From: Estrella lausannensis
GTDB lineage: Bacteria; Chlamydiota; Chlamydiia; Chlamydiales; Criblamydiaceae
Assembly (NCBI RefSeq): GCF_900000175.1
Contig: NZ_CWGJ01000028.1
Location: 222,066-268,999, forward strand
Length of the DNA stretch: 46,934 bases
Direction of reading: 5' to 3'
Shown here: positions 24,290-32,903 of the stretch, piece after piece
Layout: every line of letters begins with the position of its first letter
How positions within the stretch are numbered: position 1 is the stretch's first letter
Notes under the pieces: model-generated
Database searches by the model: none
What the model was told of the DNA's origin: nothing
The model's input: the letters and a program-made list of their open reading frames with translations, nothing else
Program-made: the position numbers and the translations under genes

Positions 24290-24339
24290 CTGTTTGCATA
24301 GGTTAAAATATTTTGATTGAGCCTTCTTTTATCTGTGAG

Positions 24340-24366
24340 AAGTTTTTTTTGAAACACTTTCGGTAT
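24340..24366. repeat. Dispersed inverted-repeat element, right end only
   Basis: TTTTTTGAAACACTTTCGGTAT matches the family's right end in the 78-bp gap between ankyrin paralogues 1 and 2. No clear left arm. Confidence 0.45.
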
Positions 24367-24367
24367 A

Positions 24368-26449
24368 TCACTTATCTTCAGATCCCAAGAGGGGTACGCT
24401 CTTTTCTATGTCTTTTTCCTCTTGATTTACTCTTAGTATGGGTTCTTTAAGCGCTTCGAGGCGGAGATTGTTCATGAAAGGAAGGTATGAAGGCAAGCCC
24501 AAACCCTCCTGCTGATGAAATAATTCGTACTCTCTTATCAGTGTTTTCCTTCTCTCTAGGCGGTGCACCTTCTTAATGTTTTTTGCAATCTCGACGATGC
24601 TGTTTTGATCGGCCTCTGGCAGTGCTTGTTGTATGAGAGTGATCAGGATACCGAATTCAAGCGAAGACAGGCTTGCGACAGGGCAATTGCCTGTGGCCTG
24701 AGGTTTTTGGCTGACAACGTAAGGGGACTCCTTTCCCGCTTCATCCTCTATTCTTTCAGGAAAGTGTTCCCTTATAAACGGGTAGAGGTTCACACCTCGG
24801 ACAGCTTCTTGGAAGATTGTATCTATCTTCTCTTGCGGGCGGCTATGGCGGCTGATGCCGGCGCGCTTTGTCAGGTCGTCTCCTTTGTTGCAGAAAAGGA
24901 TTTCTCCAGGCTTGAAGAGGAGTCCAATCATGTGATTGAAATTGATTTTTGTAGTTCTTAAACTGGGGATCAAGGCTAACAGCTCCCCATTTTTGTGACG
25001 CGGCAGGGGAGAATTTGCGTGGAAATTTTTGCAATAGGCGCGCGAGAGCAATTCCCCGGTTTCTCTCAAAATTGGGTTCCACTGGCTGGGATCGATTTGC
25101 TGAATCAATTTTTTTGCTTCCTCATTCACTAAAGACTCAACTTGGCGAAGCAAGGATTCCAAACTATCCCCGGACTGGGTGACAGCTCCATAAAACTGCT
25201 TCGATTCTGTCTCGAGCCAATGGTAGAAGTCGATCCACGATGTCAAAGCTCCCGTGAGAGAAACTTTGCTATAAGTAAATCGCCATTCGGAATTGCTTGA
25301 GAAGCAGTTGGCGATCAGTTTCAAAAGCAGATACTCCCGGTACCAGTTGTTTTTATAATATATCTGCACCAAATCGGAAATCTCATGGCCCGGCAAGCTG
25401 CAGGTTAAAAGATATTCGATCAACATCACATGATCTGGCTTATAGTGAGGGATTTCCTCATAGGTGCGTACAGAAACAGACCACGATATCCCGACATTTA
25501 AGAGCTGTTGAAGCAGCTCTTTTTTCATCTGGAACGGCCATTGGAGACGGATGATGTTCTGGAAAAGCGAGTCTCCCTGGTGGCAATTGTGGATATCCAC
25601 TCCATTTTCTTTGAGAGTTTTAACGATGCGGGCTTTCTCTTTGGGGTTGCTGAAGGGATTTCCAAAGATTAGATAGGCCTGGATCAGGTTGCCGCCGTAA
25701 GAGTCCCTTGCGAGTGCCGGGATAAACGTTCCTCTTAATCCCTCTAGCAGCTTTTCGATCAGTTCGGCCAGCTGGCTTTCATCGTACTGATGACTGCTTA
25801 GTAGCTGAAAAAAGAGCTTTTCTGCAGCGCTTTGTCTATACACCACCGGGATATAGGAAAAATAACTTAAGATAGCATCGATGCGCTCACTCACCGGAGT
25901 ATTGGGTGTTGCAGCGCATTTGAGCAAAAACAGGGGGAGTTCTTGATGCGGGTGATAAAAAATGTGGTTGCTGCCCGCTATGAGTTTGAATATCTCCTTG
26001 TAGTCGCTGGTTTTGAAATTCCATGAGCGAGCCAGGCAGTCAAGGAAGGTGGAATTGCAGTGGCTTTTGGCGTTGGATGCGCATCCCTTTTTGAGGAGGA
26101 GGGAAAGCAGGTTAAAAAAATGTTCTCTATTCCAGGGGTAATAGCAAAGGCAGTGCAGCGGTGTGAATCCGGTAGCATATTCGCTCACATCCACCCCAAT
26201 GTGCTGCTTGATTTGTGCAAGGGCGGTATCATACTCGCCTCTTTTCAATGCGATGTGCAGAGCTGTTGTTCCGCTCAGAGGATCCCTTGTGAGATTTTGC
26301 TGAACAACTGCATCAATGCGCAATTTTTTCAGGGGGGGATCGAGCCTTGCGAAGCGCGGCTGGTATGCTTTCCGGTTTGTAGCCGCTGTTTGATCGGCGG
26401 TCGTTAACGAGGGTGTATTTGAAATAGGGAGGAAGAAGTTGACTTGCAT
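24368..26449 (-). CDS. Ankyrin protein with conserved H...NCPVAS C-terminal domain, paralogue 2
   Basis: 693 aa. It starts MQVNFF, like paralogue 1 (MQVNQF). Ankyrin repeats run from ~58 (SGTTALHIALKRGEYDTAL, ATGFTPLHCLCYYPWNREHF, KGCASNAKSHCNSTFLDCL). The C-terminal module matches its neighbours: NHMIGLLFKPGEILFCNKG with His506, GISRH, then SQKPQATGNCPVASLSS with Cys589, 83 residues after the His as in paralogue 3. The final part has IKKVHRLERRKTLIREYELFHQ. The middle segment EYLLLKLIANCFS is nearly identical in all three copies. No Shine-Dalgarno is visible before ATG 26449. Function unknown; a host-directed cysteine hydrolase is one hypothesis. Confidence 0.8.
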   Translation of the reverse strand: MQVNFFLPISNTPSLTTADQTAATNRKAYQPRFARLDPPLKKLRIDAVVQQNLTRDPLSGTTALHIALKRGEYDTALAQIKQHIGVDVSEYATGFTPLHCLCYYPWNREHFFNLLSLLLKKGCASNAKSHCNSTFLDCLARSWNFKTSDYKEIFKLIAGSNHIFYHPHQELPLFLLKCAATPNTPVSERIDAILSYFSYIPVVYRQSAAEKLFFQLLSSHQYDESQLAELIEKLLEGLRGTFIPALARDSYGGNLIQAYLIFGNPFSNPKEKARIVKTLKENGVDIHNCHQGDSLFQNIIRLQWPFQMKKELLQQLLNVGISWSVSVRTYEEIPHYKPDHVMLIEYLLTCSLPGHEISDLVQIYYKNNWYREYLLLKLIANCFSSNSEWRFTYSKVSLTGALTSWIDFYHWLETESKQFYGAVTQSGDSLESLLRQVESLVNEEAKKLIQQIDPSQWNPILRETGELLSRAYCKNFHANSPLPRHKNGELLALIPSLRTTKINFNHMIGLLFKPGEILFCNKGDDLTKRAGISRHSRPQEKIDTIFQEAVRGVNLYPFIREHFPERIEDEAGKESPYVVSQKPQATGNCPVASLSSLEFGILITLIQQALPEADQNSIVEIAKNIKKVHRLERRKTLIREYELFHQQEGLGLPSYLPFMNNLRLEALKEPILRVNQEEKDIEKSVPLLGSEDK

Positions 26450-26541
26450 ATATATAGATAATTGATAGGGTTTAGAAATTATTTAGGAAAGATGAGGTGT
26501 CTTTAGAGGTTCTCATCTTGACGATCTTTTGCCGGGGACTC

Positions 26542-28548
26542 TCACATTCTCATCGGATCTTCTGCCCCAAAGGGGTCTGTTTCCGAGGAGATTTGTGAAG
26601 GAATATTTGCGCCATCGCCCGCGTGGAATGTTCGATATTCTTCGATCAGTTTACTGCGCCTCGCAGAGCGGTGCGCTTTTTTGATCTTGCGTGCAATCTC
26701 TATCACAATGTTGTGGTCACTCAAGGGCATCTGCTCTTTAAGCAAAGCAACGATGAGACCCAATTCCAGTGATGAGAAGCTGGCAACAGGACAGTTGGAT
26801 GCCTGCTGTTGTTTTTGATCGACGATAAAAGGAGCGTTTTGCCCTGTGACCTCCTGTATCCTCTCAAGAAAGTGCTCCCTTATGAATGAGTAGAGATGAA
26901 CGCCTTCATGAGCCTGCTGAAAGACGGTGTTCATCTTTTCATCGGAGAGGACGTGGCGACTGATCCCGGAGCGGCGTGTCAGGTCATCCCCTCTGTTGCA
27001 AAAGAACACTTCGGCGCCTCTGAAGAGAAGGCCTATCATGTGATTGGCTTTGGGGTCGTCGGTTTTCAGGCTTGAAACGACAGCATGAAGACCTTGAATC
27101 TCGAGGAGAGTGGTCAATGTGTAGTCCCCGCTGTTTTGAATGAATGCGTGATTCAGCACACCGCCGGCTTTCCTTAGGAGATTAATCCACGCTGTCTGGT
27201 CCAATTCTCGAAGAGTTTTTTGGGCAGGATCTGATACTTGCGAGGCGATCGTTTGAAGAAAGCTGTCTGCGCTCTCTGACGATTGCGCTTTAGACTCATA
27301 AAACTCCAAAGCGTCTGTCTCAAGCCACCTGAAAAAATCCTTGAATGAACCTCTGGCACCGGAGAGTTCCACGCTGCCACTTTCGTCATCCCAGGATAAA
27401 TCCACGGAATAACAGTTAGCTATCAGTTTCATGAGCAGAAATTCCCGGTACCAATCCTGATTGGTCACAAGGCGCATAATCTCTGTAATCTCATTTCCAG
27501 CAAGCTTGTGCCGTATCAGGTATTCAATCACCGCTACATGGGTGGGAGAGGAATCGTCTTCACTCCGGGTAATTGTGCATTGAATGCCGTAGGCCATCAG
27601 GTGTCTGATGAGCTCCTTTTTGAAATGAAATGAGTTCCTGAAAGCTATGATACATTCAAAAACGGAGCCTTCCGATGTGCATTTTTTCGTGCTGACTCCG
27701 TGCTGATGAAGAATGTGAATGATCCGGGCCAACTCTTCCGCTCCGGTGTAGCAGTTGCTGAGGGCGTAAAAGCAAAGGTTGGCCTCTTTTTCATCTAGGG
27801 CCTCAGCGGGGTTGAAATCTTCTCCAAACGCATTCAGTAACCCCTCTGTCAATTCAGCTATTTCTCCTGAACCAAATTCAGAGCTTTGAAGCACTGTGCG
27901 GAAAAGTCGTTCAGCAGCCTGCTGCTTGAGCTCCATTGGGATGAAATTAAAATAGTTTTTGATGATTGCGACTCTTGTGGGGATTGGAACTGAAAAATGG
28001 GCTTCGGCGGTCTCCAGTAGAAACTGAGGCAGGTCGCTCTTCGGATCGTAAAAAACATACCCCTTTGAGGCGATGGTCTTGCAAATTTCGTTATAGTGAT
28101 CGGGGGAGAGGGAGTTCGAATTGGCTAGGTAATCCAAAAATGTCTTGCCGGAAGTGGTTTTGACGTTTGGCTGGCAGCCTCCATTTAGGAGTGAATTGAA
28201 TAAGGAAAAAAATTGCTCGCTGGTCCATGCGCAGCAAAAAAGGCAGTGCAGGGGTGTCCAACCTGTTTTGAGTTCAACGACATTGAGCCGGCTGTGTTTT
28301 TTCATTATGGCTAAAGCATCCTCATATTGCATCTCTTGAAGAGCGATGTGTAGGGGAGTGGTGCCTGTCGCGGGGTGTAAGGGCAGAGGGGTTTTGATGA
28401 TCAATGAGTAGTAGCGCGGCTTTTTGTTGGCAGCTTGCAGGTCTGGCAGGTTCCTCTCCAATGCCCTTTTTTTTGTCTCTCTGGCGGGCAGCGTTATATT
28501 GAATGGAGAATAATTGCTTGTATTGTTTGTAAAACCTGTTGGTTGCAT
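26542..28548 (-). CDS. Ankyrin protein with conserved H...NCPVAS C-terminal domain, paralogue 3
   Basis: 668 aa from ATG 28548, chosen because MQPTGF aligns with the MQ starts of the other two copies; an in-frame TTG at 28602 would add 18 Lys/Gln-rich residues. Ankyrin repeats near the N terminus: ATGTTPLHIALQEMQYEDAL, LKTGWTPLHCLFCCAWTSEQF, GGCQPNVKTTSGKTFLDYL. The C-terminal module has NHMIGLLFRGAEVFFCNRG, GISRH, DQKQQQASNCPVASFSS (Cys604 and His521 counted from the TTG) and IKKAHRSARRSKLIEEYRTFH. It is the first gene of the minus-strand ankyrin cluster, divergent from the gene at 28651; the promoter must lie in the ~100-bp very AT-rich gap. Confidence 0.8.
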   Translation of the reverse strand: MQPTGFTNNTSNYSPFNITLPARETKKRALERNLPDLQAANKKPRYYSLIIKTPLPLHPATGTTPLHIALQEMQYEDALAIMKKHSRLNVVELKTGWTPLHCLFCCAWTSEQFFSLFNSLLNGGCQPNVKTTSGKTFLDYLANSNSLSPDHYNEICKTIASKGYVFYDPKSDLPQFLLETAEAHFSVPIPTRVAIIKNYFNFIPMELKQQAAERLFRTVLQSSEFGSGEIAELTEGLLNAFGEDFNPAEALDEKEANLCFYALSNCYTGAEELARIIHILHQHGVSTKKCTSEGSVFECIIAFRNSFHFKKELIRHLMAYGIQCTITRSEDDSSPTHVAVIEYLIRHKLAGNEITEIMRLVTNQDWYREFLLMKLIANCYSVDLSWDDESGSVELSGARGSFKDFFRWLETDALEFYESKAQSSESADSFLQTIASQVSDPAQKTLRELDQTAWINLLRKAGGVLNHAFIQNSGDYTLTTLLEIQGLHAVVSSLKTDDPKANHMIGLLFRGAEVFFCNRGDDLTRRSGISRHVLSDEKMNTVFQQAHEGVHLYSFIREHFLERIQEVTGQNAPFIVDQKQQQASNCPVASFSSLELGLIVALLKEQMPLSDHNIVIEIARKIKKAHRSARRSKLIEEYRTFHAGDGANIPSQISSETDPFGAEDPMRM

Positions 28549-28650
28549 CTTTTTCTTTTGTTGTTCTTCTGTTTTTTTTGTTTTATTATTTGTTTTGATC
28601 AAATACTATATCACGAAATTGTTATTAAATAATAGTGTTTTAGGAGTTTT

Positions 28651-29925
28651 ATGCAGTATTTGACATCATTAGTGAGTGCGCTTCAGGGAAATGATCTTGA
28701 ACCGATAACAAAAGAGCTCAATCAATTGGTTCGGCGGTTTGAGTATCTTTCAACGCTTGAACCCGGGGACAACCTGCAGCCGACGACATGGGGAAGAGCT
28801 TGGTTAACCCGCCCTATATCAGGGATGGAAGAGTGTCCTATCCAGAAAACATTCAGTCTCGGTGTCGGCCTCTACTCTGCAGCAACCGGAGCCTACTCCC
28901 AGGAAAATTTTGACAAGGTTGTCGAGTTTTATACCGGTGAGATCCATAAGGCAAAAACGCTGTTTGAAGACTCCATCACTGTCATCGCTCATTTCGGAGA
29001 GATCCAGTGCGACAACGAAGCAAAATTGCGTCTTTTGAAGGCTGGAAAAAGCGCGTTTTGGCATGTGGCTGTCGCGTGTCAGGGTCTGCACATTTGGGCG
29101 GAGACGCTCTCGCAGGCATTCGTTAGCGATCACGAAGCCCGAGATTACAGAGTGAAGGCGATCAATGGCCTTTTCCTGCAGCAGAACGTAGCCATTTGCA
29201 AAATTTTCAAAAAATGCCTGCAACTTTTCCCCCAGGCTATCGACGCTCTTGCCGACAAGGTGGAGCCGCAAGTAGAGACCACTCCTTTGCTGATTGAAGC
29301 GGTTGCAGATGACAATTCTTCCAATTTTGAGCGCGAAGCGCTATTTGCCACTAGAGCCGCCGGCGAATGTGTTATTGTAACAAGAAATTTCATCAAAAAT
29401 TTGATGAGGTATCAGCCGGAGTTGCTCTCTCATGAGCACAGTGAAAGGTATGAAGAGAAACTGCAGATCAAAGCCTACCGTTCATTGATGGAAAAAGGGG
29501 AATTCGTCTTGGGAGCGCTGGAAGCGCTGCCCGAGGAAATTGATTTTGGCAATGCCAATATAGATGCCGTTATCCACACTATTGACACTCTGCATGCCCT
29601 CTTTGTCAAAGGCGAGGGCGGTGCCGTAGCTGTTGAGTTTATTGCCGAATTAATCAAAGCAACTGTCGATATCGACTTGGAGAAGAGAGGGAAAATTCTT
29701 GATCTTCTGCGCTCAGACGAGTGTAGGTATTTTCCTCAATCTACGACAACGCTCTGGCAGATTTTGGCCATGCAGATGGTTACCTCCCGCTTTGTGATGC
29801 CGCTTGGTGAGCTGATGAAACACGCAAAGAAGCATCCGCTGCTAGTGGGAACCACCGCAAAGATCAAGCAACTCTGCGATCTTTTCTTAGTTGCCGCCGA
29901 TTTGACCAATAAATCGCACAGCTAA
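28651..29925 (+). CDS. Helical protein of unknown function
   Basis: 424 aa, no signal peptide and no transmembrane segment. The sequence reads as all-helical with amphipathic segments throughout (KELNQLVRRFEYL, GEIHKAKTLFEDSITVI, GGAVAVEFIAELIKATVDI, LGELMKHAKKH). No domain recognised. Well-supported start: TTTAGGAGTTTT directly upstream of ATG 28651. It is divergent from ankyrin paralogue 3 and followed by a GC-rich hairpin, so it is probably transcribed alone. The position beside the effector-like cluster hints at a host-interaction role, but nothing in the sequence proves it. Confidence 0.75.
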   Translation: MQYLTSLVSALQGNDLEPITKELNQLVRRFEYLSTLEPGDNLQPTTWGRAWLTRPISGMEECPIQKTFSLGVGLYSAATGAYSQENFDKVVEFYTGEIHKAKTLFEDSITVIAHFGEIQCDNEAKLRLLKAGKSAFWHVAVACQGLHIWAETLSQAFVSDHEARDYRVKAINGLFLQQNVAICKIFKKCLQLFPQAIDALADKVEPQVETTPLLIEAVADDNSSNFEREALFATRAAGECVIVTRNFIKNLMRYQPELLSHEHSERYEEKLQIKAYRSLMEKGEFVLGALEALPEEIDFGNANIDAVIHTIDTLHALFVKGEGGAVAVEFIAELIKATVDIDLEKRGKILDLLRSDECRYFPQSTTTLWQILAMQMVTSRFVMPLGELMKHAKKHPLLVGTTAKIKQLCDLFLVAADLTNKSHS

Positions 29926-29939
29926 GAGCGCTATAGGGC

Positions 29940-29960
29940 AGGCCGGCCACAAGCCGGCTT
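29940..29960 (+). terminator. GC-rich hairpin after the gene at 28651-29925
   Basis: AGGCCGGC (29940-29947) pairs with GCCGGCTT (29953-29960) around a CACAA loop, 15 bp after the stop codon. The bases after it are pyrimidine-rich (GTCCTCTCTTG) but do not form a T-run. Confidence 0.5.
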
Positions 29961-30064
29961 GTCCTCTCTTGAGAACTATTTCTTCTTACACTAAAGTGTC
30001 TTCCGGTTATTTCAACCAATCGTCTATTTATTTTGTTAACAAATGGGTAACTAAGGAGAATTGT

Positions 30065-30421
30065 ATGGCACTTGATCCGACAACTTTACCATCGGCTTTG
30101 GTCTTTTCCGATGAGGGACCGAGGGGTGCCTGGGCTAGTGTGCAGCTGAATAAGCACGACCTCCCATCCCACGAAAAGGTGCTTGCAGCGGGCAATTTTG
30201 GCCTGATGCCCTACCAGAGGGAAACCAATCTCTTTTTAAAATCCGTAGGCCTTCCGGAAGCGTGCTATATCGAGCAGCCTGAATTCGAAGGATTCATGAA
30301 AAGATACTTCATCCTGACTGTTTCTCACGAAGACTTTGAGACAAAAATCGAGAGCGCAAGACAGTCAAATTCCAAGATGGAGGTTATACAGAAGCTTGCT
30401 GCTGAGGCGTTCTTGAATTAA
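30065..30421 (+). CDS. Small protein of unknown function
   Basis: 118 aa from ATG 30065, preceded by a strong ribosome-binding site AAGGAGAATTGT. The frame extends to 29969, but that extension lacks a ribosome-binding site and has unlike composition. No signal peptide or membrane segment. Motifs of note: LVFSDEGPRGAWASVQLNKHDL and YFILTVSHEDFETKI, with a C-terminal helix (KMEVIQKLAAEAFLN). No family recognised. It is followed by a duplicated hairpin and the convergent NTT gene. Confidence 0.7.
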   Translation: MALDPTTLPSALVFSDEGPRGAWASVQLNKHDLPSHEKVLAAGNFGLMPYQRETNLFLKSVGLPEACYIEQPEFEGFMKRYFILTVSHEDFETKIESARQSNSKMEVIQKLAAEAFLN

Positions 30422-30453
30422 TAAGGCGAGGAAGTTCTAACTTCGTCCCCGCT

Positions 30454-30498
30454 GGCGGCCCTCCCTTTTGGGAGGCGGCCCTCCCTTTTGGGAGGGCC
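30454..30498. terminator. Tandemly duplicated 20-bp unit forming a hairpin between convergent genes
   Basis: GGCGGCCCTCCCTTTTGGGA occurs twice without a gap (30454-30473 and 30474-30493). The second copy plus the next bases forms the perfect stem GGCCCTCCC-TTTT-GGGAGGGCC (30477-30498). It lies between convergent genes and can serve both strands, although neither side has a long T-run. Confidence 0.6.
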
Positions 30499-30525
30499 GG
30501 TAGTAAAAGATCGCGTTTAATGCGA

Positions 30526-31929
30526 TCAGCAGACAACTTTCTTTCCGGAAATCGCCTGTTTGAAAGTCCTTCCCAGGAAGAGGGCCGTGACCAGCCAGAG
30601 GGCGAGCAGGGGAAACCCGATGCATCCACTCATCAGGAGATAGTAGCTTCGTCCGGTTATCGCACCAAAATATGACTGAAGGGGGCTGAGCAGCATATTG
30701 AAGAGAGAACCGGCCTCTTTAGATGCCCTTGAACCAAAGGTTTCGATCCAGGCCTGGGCTTTGAAGCGCGCATCTTGGGATGTGGGGATATAGAGTTGTT
30801 TCAGGGCAGGGCCGTTCAAGGCATAATTGATTGCTTTGGAGCCGACCATCAGAGCAAAAAGAAAGTTCAGACTGTCGATGGTCAGGAAGCTGAAAAGGGC
30901 CCCTCCGACGATCAAGGGCATCAACGCCAAAGCTGTACCCACTCCCAGAAAGCGCGTGATGTTGCTGATTCCGAGCAGAAGGCAGGTTAAGGAAACGATG
31001 TTCACCGATGAACCGTACAAGCTTAAGTAGTGGCTAAGCTCAACCCCCGAGTACAGGCTTCCGGCAGCGATTTTGAAATTGAAATCAAATATTGTCACAA
31101 TCACTTCATAAATGAAGTTTACGGCAAACATCCCCAGAAGATAGCGATGCTTAAGCATCAGCTTAAGCCCCTCTAAAAATCCCGGCTCCTGCGCATTTTC
31201 AGCCTCTTCTATGTTTGTTCCTTGAAACGACTTCAGCAGGTTTATTGGGGTCACCTTTAGAAAGTGCCGGACAAGGGGGATGATACTCAGTGTAAAAAGG
31301 CCCAGTATAGCCATCGAGAGTCCATCGTTTGGTAGGCCCAGACGGTGGGGCAATCCACCGATGCTGTAGGGGAATATGATGCCGCCGATCTGTCCGATGG
31401 CAACAACTAGGGGAAAACCGCGCCTCGCTGAAAGGGGTTCGGTGGTGTCGGATGCAAAGGCCCAAAAGAGTGCTACCACGAGCGAACCGAAGCTCTCGAC
31501 AAAGAGGTACCAAAGATAACCAATGAGCTGCACGAGGATGGAAATCGAGAAAGAGAGAGCCTTCATCTCTTGAGGCGATTTTTCCACAAAGGGCATCAGA
31601 GAGGCAAATAGCAGCACACCCGCACCGTAAAACGAGGGAAGAATGATCAGCATTTTTTCTCTGGAGGTTTTCTCCAGGAGCTTTGTGTAGAACATGACAA
31701 GAGGTAGAAGCGCGACTACAGAGGCAGTCTTGGCATAGGGCAGCGAAAGTTTACCCACCAGATGAATGAAAACGGCGTCCTTTAGAGGGCGCAGGGTCCA
31801 ATACACCCCGATAATGAGGGCGAAGATGAGCCCCATGCGCAGGAATTTTTTAAACTCCTCTCTTTCGAAATCTCCAAAATTGAATCGGCAAATTTTCTGG
31901 AGGCAATTTAGTAGAGTGTTGCTAATCAT
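30526..31929 (-). CDS. NTT-family ATP/ADP (nucleotide) translocase
   Basis: 467 aa from ATG 31929, which has AAGGA 8 nt upstream; the frame continues to 31983 without such a site. About 11-12 hydrophobic segments. The first third has the TLC/NTT signature: an F-L-x-x-G-L-I-F-type first helix (FLRMGLIFALIIGVYWTLRPLKDAVF), then VESFGSLVVALFWAFASDTTEP and the ARRGFPLVVAIGQIGGI region; further on, KAINYALNGPALKQLYIPTSQDARFKAQAWIETFGSR (given here as the region of conserved charged residues). These carriers of chlamydiae, rickettsiae and plastids exchange host ATP for ADP or import nucleotides across the inner membrane. The exact substrate class is not decided by sequence. It is divergent from a LysR-type regulator. 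Confidence 0.93.
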   Translation of the reverse strand: MISNTLLNCLQKICRFNFGDFEREEFKKFLRMGLIFALIIGVYWTLRPLKDAVFIHLVGKLSLPYAKTASVVALLPLVMFYTKLLEKTSREKMLIILPSFYGAGVLLFASLMPFVEKSPQEMKALSFSISILVQLIGYLWYLFVESFGSLVVALFWAFASDTTEPLSARRGFPLVVAIGQIGGIIFPYSIGGLPHRLGLPNDGLSMAILGLFTLSIIPLVRHFLKVTPINLLKSFQGTNIEEAENAQEPGFLEGLKLMLKHRYLLGMFAVNFIYEVIVTIFDFNFKIAAGSLYSGVELSHYLSLYGSSVNIVSLTCLLLGISNITRFLGVGTALALMPLIVGGALFSFLTIDSLNFLFALMVGSKAINYALNGPALKQLYIPTSQDARFKAQAWIETFGSRASKEAGSLFNMLLSPLQSYFGAITGRSYYLLMSGCIGFPLLALWLVTALFLGRTFKQAISGKKVVC

Positions 31930-32012
31930 AGAATGAATCCTTGGATAATTAAAATCGCCCCCAAGCATAAAGAGGTCGTTCAATTTCTGTATTGTCGATA
32001 TAATCGCTTTTC

Positions 32013-32032
32013 AATATCGATAAAACGGATAT
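32013..32032. promoter_or_regulatory. Candidate operator shared with the GntR-MATE promoter
   Basis: AATATCGATAAAACGGATAT lies 4 bp before the LysR start codon and in the gap to the divergent NTT gene. It differs from the sequence at 15155-15173 only by one extra G. A partial TGTCGATATAATCG occurs just upstream at ~31993. Confidence 0.5.
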
Positions 32033-32036
32033 CCAG

Positions 32037-32903
32037 ATGAACCGATTCAATGACTTGAGGCTATCAGATCTCTCTCTCTTCATCACAGCTGCCAGAATGA
32101 GCAGCTTAAGTCGAGCGGCCTCCCATCACCATTTGAGCCAGAGCGCCGCAAGCGCTGCAATCCAAAGAGTCGAGAGAGCTCTTGGCAAAGGGCTTTCCAC
32201 CCATGAGAAGAGACGGTTTTCCCTGACAAAAGAAGGAGAAGCGCTGTTACCGAAGCTCGAAGGGTGGCTCTCCAGTTTGTCTGAGTCGATGCAGAGCGTC
32301 GATCATATGCCTTTAAGGATTGCGACGACTCACGCCATAGCGAGAGTCGCCGCAGCTTCGGTACTCGATATCGACAAGATCAATTTAACTTTGATGAGGC
32401 CTGATGCAGCATATGGAGCGGTTTTGCGCGGGGAGGCGGATATCGCGATCGTTTTGGATAATGCCCCATGGGAGGGAGTGGAGGCCGTTGAGGTAGGTTC
32501 AGGGCTGTTTCGCCTGTTTTCAAAGAAGAGAAACGCCCCCTTCGGATCCGTGCTTTTACCGGAAGATCAGATCGAAGTGCTGACGATGCAGCAGAGATGG
32601 CAGCAGATGCATGGAGGCCCTGTTCCCGTTAAAGCACGCTTTCCCAGTTGGTCTTTAATTGCCGACATATGCCGCAGCAGCCATGAAATCGGGTTTCTGC
32701 CCGAATTTTTGGCAAGGCAGATTGGCCTGCATCCCGTGCGTTGGCAGCCGGGCGGATCCAGCTACCGGGTACTTGTTCTCTATAGGGCAGGAGGGGAGCT
32801 GTTCCAAAAGCGGGTGGATCGCCTTTGTCTTGCCTGGCGCTCAAGCTTCGGTGGCAAAAAGAGAGAAAACTCTACCACCCGCCGCCCAAAGACTTGTAAG
32901 TAG
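32037..32903 (+). CDS. LysR-family transcriptional regulator
   Basis: 288 aa. The N-terminal ~65 residues are a LysR winged HTH (LSLFITAARMSSLSRAASHHHLSQSAASAAIQRVERALG), followed by a linker helix and a periplasmic-binding-protein-like effector domain (LRIATTHAIARVAAASVLD, GEADIAIVLDNAPW, SWSLIADICRSSHEIGFLPEFLARQIGL). The C-terminal end is short and basic. It is divergent from the NTT translocase with ~107 bp between the starts, the classical position for a LysR protein that controls its neighbour. The 3' end overlaps the convergent outer-membrane-factor gene by 32 bp. The inducer is unknown. Confidence 0.88.
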   Translation: MNRFNDLRLSDLSLFITAARMSSLSRAASHHHLSQSAASAAIQRVERALGKGLSTHEKRRFSLTKEGEALLPKLEGWLSSLSESMQSVDHMPLRIATTHAIARVAAASVLDIDKINLTLMRPDAAYGAVLRGEADIAIVLDNAPWEGVEAVEVGSGLFRLFSKKRNAPFGSVLLPEDQIEVLTMQQRWQQMHGGPVPVKARFPSWSLIADICRSSHEIGFLPEFLARQIGLHPVRWQPGGSSYRVLVLYRAGGELFQKRVDRLCLAWRSSFGGKKRENSTTRRPKTCK

